64,000 nt of DNA from Lysobacterales bacterium 66-474 (GTDB lineage: Bacteria > Pseudomonadota > Gammaproteobacteria > Xanthomonadales > Rhodanobacteraceae), in the NCBI GenBank assembly GCA_001899805.1, contig MKWP01000001.1:286884-350883 (forward strand). The letters are read 5' to 3'. The translations under genes were made by a program, and so were the position numbers. How positions within the stretch are numbered: the first letter of the stretch is position 1; the number at the start of each line of letters is the position of its first letter. Under the pieces are notes generated by a model. That model ran no database searches, was not told the DNA's origin, and saw only the letters and a program-made list of their open reading frames with translations. Shown piece by piece: positions 14,940 through 23,962 of this stretch.

Positions 14940-16016
14940 ATGACCGACCTGCTCAGACCCTCCCCATTCATCGACCTTGCCGCCGTCGAGGCCTGGGATG
15001 CCTGGTTCCGGTGGCGCGAGCAAGCCGATTTGCGCGATTTTTCCATCGAGGACACCTGGCGGCGCGTGGCAACCGCGCTGGCGTCGGTCGAGGCAGGCGG
15101 CGAGATCGCGACGTGGCGGATGCGATTCACGGATGCGTTTGCAGCCTGGCGGTTGTTGCCCGACGAATGCCTGCTCGCGGACGCCGGCACCGGCCGCACC
15201 GAGTGTCGCAACGGAACGCTGCACGCCTCCGTGAATGCGGCGGCTTTCGTGTCCGCGGGCCAGGCCGCGGGCGCAACGATCGATCTCGTTGCCCTGGGCG
15301 ATTGCGCGGCACTGGCGGTGCGCGCGCTGGACAACGCCGCGCTGCTGGCAGGGATCGCCTCGCCGTGTCTGCGCATCGGCATGCTGGGCGTCGCCGACGC
15401 CTTGGCGCTGCTGGACCTGCGCTATGACAGCGAACCGGGACGCGCGCAGGCGGCCGCCATGGCGAAAGCGCTCGCCGAGGGATGCCTGCGCGGCAACATC
15501 GCGCTCGCGGCCGAGCGTGGAGTTTGCGGGTGCGGGGCGGGTGCTTCGCTTGCACGTGCAGGGCGGCGCGTGTTGCCGGAGGAACTCCTGCGCGATGCCG
15601 CCCGCCGCGGCGTGCGCCACGCGCAACTCACCGCCATCACCTCGCAGCCACGCCTTGCGTTGCTGGCCAACAACGTGGCGGATGCCGTCGATCCGCTGTG
15701 GGGCATGGACCACGCACACGTGATCGCTGCCTCGGATGGGCATCGCACCTTGCGCTCGTCCGGATATGCGCTGAACATCCTGCACGCGTGGGGCCGCGAA
15801 CCCGGCGCTGCCCCCACGCCGGCGCGTCCGTCGTGGATGGCGCAGATCGCGATGCGCGCCGCCCTCCAGCCATGGATGGACGAGCCCATCGACTACCCGT
15901 TGCTGGCGACGGATCCCCTGGATGATTCGCAACGGCTCGAAGCGCGAAAACTCGCCGCGACCTACGGATTGGGAGAGCCGGCCTGGCGGGACGAGGTCGC
16001 GCCGCAGCCGCTGTGA
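14940..16016 (+). CDS. Degenerate ribonucleotide-reductase-like protein
   Basis: This protein of about 358 residues resembles the C-terminal barrel part of class II (B12-dependent) ribonucleotide reductase. Recognisable blocks are IGMLGVADALALLDLRYDS and RRGVRHAQLTAITSQP followed by LALLANNVADAVDP, the region that in true enzymes reads RNAQLTAIAPTGTIS. The PTG(T) loop is replaced by SQPR, and the active-site cysteine pattern is not evident. It is therefore probably not a working reductase and its role is unknown. An upstream ATG at 14895 exists, but the FNR box and -10 geometry favour 14940. Confidence 0.65.
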   Translation: MTDLLRPSPFIDLAAVEAWDAWFRWREQADLRDFSIEDTWRRVATALASVEAGGEIATWRMRFTDAFAAWRLLPDECLLADAGTGRTECRNGTLHASVNAAAFVSAGQAAGATIDLVALGDCAALAVRALDNAALLAGIASPCLRIGMLGVADALALLDLRYDSEPGRAQAAAMAKALAEGCLRGNIALAAERGVCGCGAGASLARAGRRVLPEELLRDAARRGVRHAQLTAITSQPRLALLANNVADAVDPLWGMDHAHVIAASDGHRTLRSSGYALNILHAWGREPGAAPTPARPSWMAQIAMRAALQPWMDEPIDYPLLATDPLDDSQRLEARKLAATYGLGEPAWRDEVAPQPL

Positions 16017-16029
16017 TCGACCCGCGTGC

Positions 16030-18432
16030 TCAACGGAGCACGCCGGCATCCGTCGATGACCACGACCACTCGCGCACTTCGGGCAGGTCCACGCCTTCCG
16101 CGCGGATGTAGTGCCAGTGCTCGGCGAGCTTGTCCTCGAGCTTCTGCTTGAGGTGGATCGTCCTCGCAGCCAGTCCCGGCACGCGCCCGATCACGTCCAG
16201 CACCAGGTGGAAGCGATCGAGGTCGTTCAGGACCGTCATGTCGAAGGGCGTGGTGATCGTGCCCTCCTCCTTGTAGCCGTGCACGTGGAAATTCCCGTGG
16301 TTGCGGCGCCGGTAGGTCAGGCGGTGGATGAGGGTCGGATAGCCGTGGTACGCGAAGATCACGGGTCGATCCAGCGTGAACAGGCGATCGAAGTCGTCGT
16401 CGCCGAGGCCGTGCGGATGCACGCTGTCCGGTTGCAGTTTCATCAGGTCCACCACGTTGACCACGCGCAGCTTCAGGTCCGGCAGGTAGTGGCGAAGGAT
16501 CGAAACGGCGGCCAGCGTTTCCAGCGTCGGCACGTCGCCCGCGCAGGCCATGACCACATCCGGTTCGCCGTTCCGGTCGCTGCCGGCCCACGGCCAGACC
16601 CCGATGCCGCGCGCGCAATGCGCGGCCGCGGCGTCGATGTCCAGCCACTGCGGCGCGGGATGCTTGCCCGCGACCACGACGTTGACGTAATGCCGGCTGC
16701 GCAGGCAATGGTCCATCACCGACAACAGGCAGTTGGCGTCCGGCGGCAGGTACACGCGCACGATTTCCGCCTTCTTGTTGACCACGTGGTCGATGAACCC
16801 GGGGTCCTGGTGGGTGAAACCGTTGTGGTCCTGCCGCCACACGTGCGAGGCCAGCAGGTAGTTGAGCGAAGCGATGGGGCGCCGCCACGGCAGTTCCGCG
16901 GTCATCTTCAGCCACTTGGCGTGCTGGTTGAACATCGAATCCACGATGTGCACGAACGCTTCGTAGCAGTTGAACAAGCCGTGGCGGCCGGTCAACAGAT
17001 AACCCTCCAGCCAGCCCTGGCATTGATGTTCACTCAACATTTCCAGCACGCGTCCGTCGCGGCCCAGGAACTCGTCAGTCGCGCGGATCGGCAGCTGCCA
17101 CTGGCGGCAGGTCACGTCGAACACCGCCTCCAGGCCGTTCGAGACGGTTTCATCGGGACCGAAGATCCGGAAATTGCGCTGGTCGTGGTTGGCACGCAGC
17201 ACTTCGCGAAGGAACCGGCCGAACACATGCGTGTCGCCGACGCCGGCGACGCCCGGCGCGGGCACTGCCACGGCATGCGCACGGAAATCCGGCATCCGCA
17301 GATCGCGCAGCAGCAGGCCGCCGTTCGCATGCGGGTTCGCGCTCATGCGCCGCGCGCCGGGCGGCGCCAGCGCGCGCCACTCGGCGCGCAGGCTTCCCCT
17401 CGCGTTGAACAATTCGTCCGGCCGGTAGCTCCGCAACCAGTCTTCCAGTTGCGCGAGATGTTGCGGCGGCGAGGACGCCGATACCTGCAGCGGCACCTGG
17501 TGCGCGCGGAAGGTGCCCTCCACCGGCTTGCCGTCGACGATCTTCGGACCCGTCCAGCCCTTCGGCGATTCGAGCACGATCATCGGCCACGACGGCCGCG
17601 TGGACAGCCGCCCCCGGCGCGCGCTGCGCCGGATGCGCAGGATGTCGGCCACCACCGTGTCCAGCACTTCCGCCATCTGGCGGTGCATCGAAACGGGCTG
17701 GCTGCCGCTGACGAAGTACGGTTTCCAGCCGCAGCCGCGCAGGAATTGCGTGAGTTCGCGCGACGTGATCCGGGCCGGCACGGCGGGATTGGCGATCTTG
17801 TACCCGTTCAAATGCAGGATCGGCAGCACCGCGCCGTCGTGCGCCGGATCGAGGAACTTGTTGGAATGCCAGGACGTGGCCAGCGGGCCGGTTTCGGCCT
17901 CGCCGTCGCCGACCACGCAGGCGGCGATCAGGTCCGGATTGTCAAGCACGGCGCCGAACCCGTGGCTCAGCGAATAGCCGAGTTCGCCGCCTTCGTGGAT
18001 GGAGCCCGGGCATTCGGGCGTGGCGTGGCTGCCAATGCCGCCCGGAAACGAGAATTGCTTGAACAGCCGTTGCAGGCCGGCTTCGTCACCACCGATCTCC
18101 GGATACACCTCGCTGTAGGTCCCCTCCAGGTACGCATTGGCGACCACCGCCGGCCCGCCGTGGCCCGGACCGGAGATGTAGATCATGTCGAGATCGTGCT
18201 GCAGGATCGCGCGGTTGAGGTGGGCGTAAATGAAGTTCTGCCCGGGCGTGGTGCCCCAGTGCCCCACCAGCGTGCGCTTGACGTGTTCCAGCTTCAGCGG
18301 CTCGCGCAGCAGCGGATTGGCGCGGAGATAAATCTGGCCGACCGAAAGGTAGTTTGCCGCACGCCACCATGCATCGACGCCATGCAGGATCGGGGGATCA
18401 TCCGTCTCGCGGCCGGCATCGGTTTTCATCAT
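16030..18432 (-). CDS. xfp: Xylulose-5-phosphate/fructose-6-phosphate phosphoketolase
   Basis: This 800-residue thiamine-diphosphate enzyme cleaves xylulose-5-phosphate (or fructose-6-phosphate) with phosphate to acetyl phosphate plus a sugar phosphate. Family blocks are clear: [36 protein letters not shown], the ThDP-binding [14 protein letters not shown], and a C-terminal [15 protein letters not shown]. The length fits the family. It lies 56 bases downstream of adhP on the same strand. Its product acetyl phosphate is the substrate of the acetate kinase encoded across the divergent promoter, so the cluster yields ATP by substrate-level phosphorylation. Confidence 0.96.
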   Translation of the reverse strand: MMKTDAGRETDDPPILHGVDAWWRAANYLSVGQIYLRANPLLREPLKLEHVKRTLVGHWGTTPGQNFIYAHLNRAILQHDLDMIYISGPGHGGPAVVANAYLEGTYSEVYPEIGGDEAGLQRLFKQFSFPGGIGSHATPECPGSIHEGGELGYSLSHGFGAVLDNPDLIAACVVGDGEAETGPLATSWHSNKFLDPAHDGAVLPILHLNGYKIANPAVPARITSRELTQFLRGCGWKPYFVSGSQPVSMHRQMAEVLDTVVADILRIRRSARRGRLSTRPSWPMIVLESPKGWTGPKIVDGKPVEGTFRAHQVPLQVSASSPPQHLAQLEDWLRSYRPDELFNARGSLRAEWRALAPPGARRMSANPHANGGLLLRDLRMPDFRAHAVAVPAPGVAGVGDTHVFGRFLREVLRANHDQRNFRIFGPDETVSNGLEAVFDVTCRQWQLPIRATDEFLGRDGRVLEMLSEHQCQGWLEGYLLTGRHGLFNCYEAFVHIVDSMFNQHAKWLKMTAELPWRRPIASLNYLLASHVWRQDHNGFTHQDPGFIDHVVNKKAEIVRVYLPPDANCLLSVMDHCLRSRHYVNVVVAGKHPAPQWLDIDAAAAHCARGIGVWPWAGSDRNGEPDVVMACAGDVPTLETLAAVSILRHYLPDLKLRVVNVVDLMKLQPDSVHPHGLGDDDFDRLFTLDRPVIFAYHGYPTLIHRLTYRRRNHGNFHVHGYKEEGTITTPFDMTVLNDLDRFHLVLDVIGRVPGLAARTIHLKQKLEDKLAEHWHYIRAEGVDLPEVREWSWSSTDAGVLR

Positions 18433-18488
18433 TCGTTTCTCATGAGCGAACAACCATGGCTTGCGCTCGCGCACCGGCTGGCCGTGCA

Positions 18489-19529
18489 TTACTGCCCATC
18501 CAGTTTCAGCACGACGCGCCCCGTCACGCGGCCTGCCTTCAGCTCGGCGAACACGCTGTCGACATCCTCGAGTGCCGCTGTTTGCGTATGGGCACGCACC
18601 TTGCCCGCCGCGGCAAACGCGATCGCCTCGGCCAGGTCCTGGCGCGTGCCGACGATCGATCCCCGCACGGTGATCCGCTTCAACACGACCTCGAAAATCG
18701 GCGTCTCGAAGGTCCCCGGCGGCAATCCGACCAGGCTGACGGTGCCCCTGCGCCGCGCCATCTGCAACGCCTGTCCGAAAGCCGGGCGCGACACCGCCGT
18801 GACCAGCACGCCATGCGCGCCACCGCCGGTCGCATCGATCACGCGTTGTGCGGCGTTGTCCAGGCTCGCGTTCACCACGATTTCGGCGCCATCCGTTCGC
18901 GCCAGCGCCAGCTTGTCCTCGGCCACGTCGAGCGCCACCACGCGCAGCCCCATCGCGGTCGCGTACTGCACCGCGAGATGCCCGAGCCCGCCGATGCCGG
19001 AAATCGCGATCCACTGGCCCGGGCGCGCCCCGGTTTCCTTGATTCCCTTGTACGTGGTCACGCCTGCGCACAGGATCGGCGCCATGGCCACCGGATCGGA
19101 ATGTTCCGGCAGCCGCGCCACGTACGCGGCATTTCCGAGTGCGTATTCGGCCATGCATCCGTTCACGCTGTAGCCGCTGTTGTGCTGGGCTTCGCAAAGG
19201 GTTTCCCATCCGGTGATGCAGTATTCGCAATGGCCGCAGGCATCGTGCAGCCAGGCGATGCCGACCAGATCGCCCTCTTCCAGGTGCGAGACCCCCGCGC
19301 CGAGCGCGGCGACCCGGCCCACGCCTTCATGGCCGGGGATGAACGGCACGGCGGGCCTGACCGGCCAGTCGCCGTCGGCGGCGTGCAGGTCGGTATGGCA
19401 CACGCCCGATGCGGCAATGCGCACCAGCACTTTGCCGGGACCAGGCCTTGGGACCGGCCATTCCTCGATCGACAATGGCCGTCCGAAGTCACGCACAACC
19501 GCGGCGCGCATGGTCTGCGGAATCGTCAT
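18489..19529 (-). CDS. adhP: Zinc-dependent alcohol dehydrogenase
   Basis: This 346-residue medium-chain dehydrogenase matches AdhP. Catalytic zinc ligands are seen in [21 protein letters not shown] and [11 protein letters not shown], and the structural zinc site is [15 protein letters not shown]. The NAD-binding motif is [12 protein letters not shown]. It would oxidise alcohols or reduce aldehydes to dispose of electrons. AGGA precedes the ATG at 19529. An FNR box shared with the divergent acyltransferase gene is centred about 73 bases upstream of the start, giving a predicted 31-base leader. Confidence 0.95.
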   Translation of the reverse strand: MTIPQTMRAAVVRDFGRPLSIEEWPVPRPGPGKVLVRIAASGVCHTDLHAADGDWPVRPAVPFIPGHEGVGRVAALGAGVSHLEEGDLVGIAWLHDACGHCEYCITGWETLCEAQHNSGYSVNGCMAEYALGNAAYVARLPEHSDPVAMAPILCAGVTTYKGIKETGARPGQWIAISGIGGLGHLAVQYATAMGLRVVALDVAEDKLALARTDGAEIVVNASLDNAAQRVIDATGGGAHGVLVTAVSRPAFGQALQMARRRGTVSLVGLPPGTFETPIFEVVLKRITVRGSIVGTRQDLAEAIAFAAAGKVRAHTQTAALEDVDSVFAELKAGRVTGRVVLKLDGQ

Positions 19530-19594
19530 GGCGAATGTCCTGCGCACGCCCGAGCGGGCACGGCCCCATGTCAGCACGCACGCGCCGGCCCCTT

Positions 19595-19608
19595 GTGATC
19601 CCGATCAA
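19595..19608. promoter_or_regulatory. Shared FNR/Anr box between adhP and the acyltransferase gene
   Basis: GTGATCCCGATCAA (minus strand TTGAT-N4-ATCAC) matches the consensus at nine of ten positions. It is nearly symmetrically placed: -41.5 spacing predicts starts near 19560 (toward adhP-xfp) and 19643 (toward the phosphate acyltransferase), both just ahead of well-placed start codons. Confidence 0.68.
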
Positions 19609-19662
19609 GATCACCACACATGGAGCATGCACGATGTCCGCATCCCAACGAGGACCGCCGCC

Positions 19663-20610
19663 TTGCCAGCCGACGCAAGCGTAGAAAACCGCCCGTCACC
19701 CTTCGAAGCCCTGCTGACAGCCGCCGAGGTGCTCGAACCGATTCCGGTCGCCGTCGTGCATCCCTGCGATGCGCCGTCGCTGCAGGCGGCGCTGGAAGCC
19801 GCCCGTTCGGGATTGATCCGGCCGGTCATGGTGGGACCACGGGCAAAGATCCTGCGCGCGGCGGAATCGGCAGGACTGGATATCGGCGATTGCCGCATCG
19901 AAGACACGGCGCACAGCCACGCCGCGGCCGCCCGCGCCGTCGGGCTCGCACGCACTGGTGAAGTCGCCGCCCTGATGAAGGGCGCGTTGCACACCGACGA
20001 ACTGATGGCCGAGGTGGTCGACCACGAACACGGCCTGCGCACCGAGCGGCGCGTCAGCCACGTGTTTGCACTGGACGTTCCGCGCTACCCGAAGCTGCTG
20101 TTGCTGACCGACGGTGCGCTCAACATCACGCCCGACTTGCTGGACAAGCGCGACATCGTCCAGAACGCCATCGACTTCGCGCACGCGATCGGCATCGCCA
20201 TGCCGCAGGTGGCGATCCTGTCGGCGGTGGAAACCGTGAACCCGCGCATCGTCTCGACCATCGACGCCGCGGCATTGTGCAAGATGCGGGATCGCGGCCA
20301 GATCAGCGGCGGCGCATTGGAGGGGCCGCTGGCCTTCGACAACGCGGTGTCGGTCGCGGCGGCCTCGATCAAGGGCATCGAATCGCCGGTCGCCGGGAAC
20401 GCCGACATCCTGGTGGTGCCGGACCTGATGACCGGCAACATGCTGGCCAAGCAGATGATCTACCTGGCCGGCGCCGCCTCGGCGGGCATCGTGCTGGGTG
20501 CGCGCGTTCCGATCGCGTTGACCAGCCGTGCGGATACGGTGCGCGCGCGGGTGATGTCCTGCGCGCTGGCGCGGCTGTTCGCGAACCGGGCCGCGCTCGC
20601 GCCGTCATGA
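19663..20610 (+). CDS. Phosphate acetyl/butyryltransferase
   Basis: This 315-residue enzyme belongs to the Pta/Ptb family that interconverts acyl-CoA and acyl phosphate. Diagnostic C-terminal sequence includes VPDLMTGNMLAKQMIYLAGA and GARVPIALTSRADTVRAR. It lacks the long N-terminal DRTGG regions of large Pta proteins. The TTG at 19663 is chosen because GAGGA precedes it by eight bases and because the predicted FNR-dependent start (about 19643) lies downstream of the first in-frame ATG at 19627. It overlaps ackA by four bases. Acetyl versus butyryl specificity cannot be told. Confidence 0.9.
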   Translation: MPADASVENRPSPFEALLTAAEVLEPIPVAVVHPCDAPSLQAALEAARSGLIRPVMVGPRAKILRAAESAGLDIGDCRIEDTAHSHAAAARAVGLARTGEVAALMKGALHTDELMAEVVDHEHGLRTERRVSHVFALDVPRYPKLLLLTDGALNITPDLLDKRDIVQNAIDFAHAIGIAMPQVAILSAVETVNPRIVSTIDAAALCKMRDRGQISGGALEGPLAFDNAVSVAAASIKGIESPVAGNADILVVPDLMTGNMLAKQMIYLAGAASAGIVLGARVPIALTSRADTVRARVMSCALARLFANRAALAPS

Positions 20611-21782
20611 ACGCCGCCATCCTGTCGCTCAACATCGGTTCGTCCAGCATCAAGTTGGCATTGTTCGATGCCGTCACGCTCGAACCGATCCTGCGCGGCA
20701 ACGTCACGGATGTGGGACGCGACGCGCGTGCCTCCTTCACGTCGCACGGGCAAACCACCGTCTCGGAACGACCCGCTGCCGCGGACATCGGCGAGGCGGT
20801 CCGCTGGCTGCTGGCCGAGGTGCGCGAGCGGCATCCGGAGATGCGCCTTGCCGCGGTGGGTCATCGCGTCGTGCACGGCGGCACGCGTTTCGACAAACCG
20901 GTTCGCGTCGATGCGGAAGTCCTGGCCGAACTCGAAGCGCTGGCGGTGCTCGCGCCCGCGCACCAGCCGGCCGAGATCGCGCTGATCAGAAACTTGCAGG
21001 AACTGTTGCCGGATGTACCGCAGATCGCCTGCTTCGATACCGCGTTCCATCGTACGCAACCGAAGCTGTCGCAATGGTTCGCGCTGCCGCGCGCATTGAG
21101 TGAATCGGGCATCGTGCGCATCGGATTCCACGGCCTGTCGTACGAATACATCGCCAGTGTGTTGCCGCAAATCGCTGTCCCGCATCCATACGGAAAAACC
21201 GTTGTCGCGCATCTTGGCCACGGCGCCAGCGTGTGCGCAATGCGCAACCTGCGCAGCGTTTCCACGTCCATGGGTTTCACCCCGCTGGACGGCCTGATGA
21301 TGGGCACGCGTTGTGGCACGATCGATCCAGGCGTGCTGCTGCACCTGCAGCAGCAACGCGGCATGAGCGCGCAGGATGTGGCGGACCTCCTGGGCAACCG
21401 CTCCGGCTTGCTGGGCGTGTCCGGGATCAGCGACGACGTGCGCGTACTCGAAGCCAGCGGAGATCCCCGCGCGCGCGAAGCGCTGGAGATGTTCGCCGAA
21501 CGCGCCGCGACCGCGATCGCGGCCCAGTGCGTGGCGCTGGAGGGCCTGGACGCGCTGGTGTTCACCGGCGGGATCGGCGAACACGCCGAAAACACGCGCA
21601 AGCGCATCGGCGAACGCCTGCGTTGGCTCGGCATCGTGCTCGACGACGCACGCAATGCGAGCGACGCAACCCGCATCAGCAGCGACGCTGCCCGGGTCCA
21701 GGTGTTCGTGATCCCGACCGACGAGGAGACGGTGATCGCGCGGGCTGCCGCGAGGCTGCTCGGGTCGCCATCGGAACGTTGA
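20607..21782 (+). CDS. ackA: Acetate kinase
   Basis: This 391-residue ASKHA kinase makes ATP and acetate from acetyl phosphate. Motifs present are NIGSSSIKLALFD (phosphate 1), GHRVVHGG, GFHGLSYEYI, VVAHLGHGASVCA and FTGGIGEHAENTR. The ATG overlaps the TGA of the acyltransferase gene (ATGA), indicating coupled translation. Together with phosphoketolase it completes a short fermentative route. Confidence 0.95.
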   Translation: MNAAILSLNIGSSSIKLALFDAVTLEPILRGNVTDVGRDARASFTSHGQTTVSERPAAADIGEAVRWLLAEVRERHPEMRLAAVGHRVVHGGTRFDKPVRVDAEVLAELEALAVLAPAHQPAEIALIRNLQELLPDVPQIACFDTAFHRTQPKLSQWFALPRALSESGIVRIGFHGLSYEYIASVLPQIAVPHPYGKTVVAHLGHGASVCAMRNLRSVSTSMGFTPLDGLMMGTRCGTIDPGVLLHLQQQRGMSAQDVADLLGNRSGLLGVSGISDDVRVLEASGDPRAREALEMFAERAATAIAAQCVALEGLDALVFTGGIGEHAENTRKRIGERLRWLGIVLDDARNASDATRISSDAARVQVFVIPTDEETVIARAAARLLGSPSER

Positions 21783-21842
21783 CCGAGCCACGGCCTTGGC
21801 CGGATCGTCCATTTCCCCTGTTCGCGGAAACCGTCGCCCGAG

Positions 21843-21856
21843 TTGATCCTGGTCAC
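21843..21856. promoter_or_regulatory. FNR/Anr-like box upstream of the GNAT gene
   Basis: TTGATCCTGGTCAC has one perfect half-site and a three-of-five second half. At -41.5 it predicts a start near 21891, 23 bases ahead of the ATG at 21914. Confidence 0.58.
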
Positions 21857-21913
21857 AACCGGGTCGCCCCGGCGATCCATGCTTGATCCACGAGCAGAAG
21901 CGAGGTTCCAGCC

Positions 21914-22519
21914 ATGTCTACATCCAGGAACACGGTTCCCGATCGCGGCGCCCGCGCCGCCAACTTCAACCCGAACACGGATGTCACGACGTTGGCGGCC
22001 CCGGCCGACGTGCCGGAATCGGTCGTGACGTTGCTGGACGGCAGCGAGGTGACGATCCGGGTGTTGCGCAAGGAAGACGCGGGGCTCGAGCGCGAGTTCA
22101 TCCGCAACCTGAGTCCGGAATCACGCTGGATGCGTTTCCTCGGCCAGATCAGCGAACCCGGCGATGCGCTGATCCGCAAACTGACGGAACTCGATTACCG
22201 GCGCGACATGGCGTTCATCGCACTGCCGCGGCAAGGCGGGGTCGAGCGCGCGATCGGCGTCAGCCGTTACAGCCTCGCCCCCGACGGCCAGTCGTGCGAG
22301 TGCGCGGTCACCGTGGCCGACGCATGGCAAGGCAAGGGGCTGGGAACGGTATTGATGCGCGACCTCATCGATGTCGCTCGCCGGCGCGGCATCCGTTCCA
22401 TGTTCTCCATCGACGCCAACGAAAACGAACGCATGCGCGAGCTGGCCCGCGACCTCGGCTTCAAGCGCGAACGCGATCCGGGCGACGCGACCCGGGTGAT
22501 CCATCGGCTGATGCTGTGA
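21914..22519 (+). CDS. GNAT-family N-acetyltransferase
   Basis: This 201-residue protein has a GNAT domain at about residues 45-200: the acetyl-CoA-binding stretch VADAWQGKGLGTVLMRDLIDVAR and DANENERMRELARDLGFKRE. It resembles the acetyltransferase module fused to acyl-CoA synthetases in protein lysine acetylation (Pat-type), which would suit a cluster that changes acetyl phosphate and acetyl-CoA pools. That target is inference. GAGG lies about eight bases before the ATG. Confidence 0.88.
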   Translation: MSTSRNTVPDRGARAANFNPNTDVTTLAAPADVPESVVTLLDGSEVTIRVLRKEDAGLEREFIRNLSPESRWMRFLGQISEPGDALIRKLTELDYRRDMAFIALPRQGGVERAIGVSRYSLAPDGQSCECAVTVADAWQGKGLGTVLMRDLIDVARRRGIRSMFSIDANENERMRELARDLGFKRERDPGDATRVIHRLML

Positions 22520-22616
22520 GTCGCGGATCGGATGGTGTCCCGAAGCCCGCGAGCCGCTCACGCGGGCTCGATCGCGGGATGCGCCGCACGCCGCGCAACC
22601 GTCACCGACTGCAGGT

Positions 22617-22853
22617 GGCACTTTCACCCCAGGGGACCTGCGTCGCACCGTGGAAACCCGGATGGCCGATGCGGGCGTGTCGATGGAAGCACGCGCGCGG
22701 TTGCCATCGCACCGGCTCAGCCGGGTGCAGGACCGGCACTACCACATGCATGAATGCCTCGACGAAATGCGCGCCCCGCTTGAAACCTTGCACCGGTTGC
22801 CAACCGGCACCGGCGCGAGCATCGTGCCGATTACGCGCAAACGCACGCGCTGA
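22617..22853 (+). pseudogene. C-terminal remnant of a tyrosine recombinase (integrase)
   Basis: An open stretch translates to a shortened integrase end: FTPGDLRRTVETRMAD (catalytic Arg region), RLPSHRLSRVQDRHYHMHE (His and the catalytic Tyr region) and a DEMRAPLETLHRL tail. Only the last ~80 residues remain; the upstream DNA does not continue the family. It is therefore a decayed integrase. It lies on the 3' side of tRNA-Lys, the place expected for an element inserted into that tRNA gene. Confidence 0.75.
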
Positions 22854-22868
22854 CCCACCCTTGCGTTC

Positions 22869-22887
22869 TGTATAGCGCAGCTATACA
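22869..22887. promoter_or_regulatory. Perfect palindromic operator ahead of higBA
   Basis: TGTATAGC-GCA-GCTATACA is a perfect 8-3-8 inverted repeat located just before the HigB reading frame. It is the typical kind of site bound by HigA for autoregulation. Confidence 0.72.
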
Positions 22888-22898
22888 GTTCTCGCAGG

Positions 22899-23174
22899 AT
22901 CCGATCGTTCCGGCACAAAGGCATCGCAACCTTTTTTCGCACCGGAAAGACTTCGGGCATCCAGGCGAAGCACGCCGCGCGCCTACGCTTGCAATTGGCC
23001 ACGCTCAACCGTGCCAGCGGCCCGCGTGACATGGCCGCCCCCGCATGGAAGCTGCACCCACTGCATGGAAAGCTCGCCGAACATTGGGCGGTCTGGGTCA
23101 GCGGGAACTGGCGGCTGACCTTCACCTTCAAGGATGGAGACGCGGTACTTGTGGACTATCAGGACTATCACTAG
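22899..23174 (+). CDS. higB: HigB-family toxin with no standard start codon
   Basis: The frame encodes about 91 residues of a RelE-fold mRNA interferase: IRSFRHKGIATFFRTGKTSGIQ at the N-terminus and HWAVWVSGNWRLTFTF...DYQDYH at the C-terminus. Full-length relatives begin MIxSFRHKG, but the codon at the expected Met position (22896-22898) is AGG, and no ATG, GTG or TTG lies upstream in frame after the stop near 22850. Translation must use ATC at 22899 or an internal TTG/ATG, or the toxin has lost its start. Downstream HigA begins ten bases after the stop. Confidence 0.8.
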   Translation: MRSFRHKGIATFFRTGKTSGIQAKHAARLRLQLATLNRASGPRDMAAPAWKLHPLHGKLAEHWAVWVSGNWRLTFTFKDGDAVLVDYQDYH

Positions 23175-23183
23175 GGCAGCACC

Positions 23184-23471
23184 ATGACCATCATGCACAA
23201 CCCCCCGCACCCCGGCGAAGTGCTGCGCGAGTGGCTGACCGACATCACCGTGACCGAAGCGGCGAAGCGGCTGGGTGTGACCCGCGTAGCGTTGTCTCGT
23301 GTGCTGAACGGCTCCGCTGCTGTCAGCGCGGATATGGACCTGCGACTATCCAAGGCGCTCGGCACGACTCCGGGCCTCTGGTACGGGATGCAGGCTGACT
23401 TCGACTTGTGGCAGGCGCAACGCAGGTTCCGCGCCAAGGTGCGCCCGATCGGCGAACACGCGCACGCATGA
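23184..23471 (+). CDS. higA: HigA antitoxin (XRE-type)
   Basis: This 95-residue protein begins with the HigA signature MHNPPHPGEVLREWL and contains an HTH (TVTEAAKRLGVTRVALSRVLNG). It would bind and neutralise HigB and repress the operon through the upstream palindrome. The reading frame is complete. Confidence 0.93.
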   Translation: MTIMHNPPHPGEVLREWLTDITVTEAAKRLGVTRVALSRVLNGSAAVSADMDLRLSKALGTTPGLWYGMQADFDLWQAQRRFRAKVRPIGEHAHA

Positions 23472-23618
23472 CGCGCAAGCGTTTCCCGAGCGTCTTCGAT
23501 GTCGTCGCAGATACCCCCGCAAGCGGACGAAATCCGCACAAATGAAGACTGCGTGGGTCCTGGCGACGCGCTTTGGCAGAAAGCCGGAAGCGCCAGACGC
23601 GCGAATTATTGATTTGAA

Positions 23619-23693
23619 TGGTGGGCCGTGATGGGATCGAACCATCGACCAATGGATTAAAAGTCCACTGCTCTACCGCTGAGCTAACGGCCC
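23619..23693 (-). tRNA. tRNA-Lys (anticodon TTT)
   Basis: The minus strand reads GGGCCGTTAGCTCAG at the 5' end and closes with ACGGCCC-ACCA, giving a seven-pair acceptor stem. The anticodon loop is CTTTTAA and the T-arm carries GGTTCGATCCC. The CCA end is encoded. In Xanthomonadales this gene commonly follows the tol-pal/queC cluster, as here. Confidence 0.95.
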
Positions 23694-23732
23694 CGCTTTT
23701 ATCAAATAACGCATCGCGCGCAGCGCGATTAT

Positions 23733-23878
23733 CACTCCCCCTCTCCCACCGGGAGAGGGCAAGGGGTGAGGGCTGCGCTGCGAAAACACCCAGCGAAGCC
23801 TCGCCCCGATCACTCCCCCTCTCCCGCTTGCGGGAGAGGCGGCCTTCGGCCGAGCGCGTAGCGCTGGGGTGAGGGCCA
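23733..23878. repeat. Paired palindromic intergenic repeats
   Basis: Two related hairpin units lie between tRNA-Lys and queC: CCCTCTCCCACCGGGAGAGGG followed by GGGGTGAGGG, and CCCTCTCCCGCTTGCGGGAGAGG followed again by GGGGTGAGGG. This is a BIME/REP-like arrangement. No gene is visible in the gap 23694-23962. Confidence 0.75.
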
Positions 23879-23962
23879 CTTCGCGAAACCTTCACAACGA
23901 AGCTGCACCCGACCATTCCCCTCACGGACAAGCAAGCCGGTCATTCTAACCGCACAAGCGCA

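Noticed and set aside
23733..23878. Repeats near tRNA-Lys considered as a CRISPR array
   Set aside because: There are only two palindromic units, with uneven spacing and no cas genes; they fit REP/BIME-type repeats.
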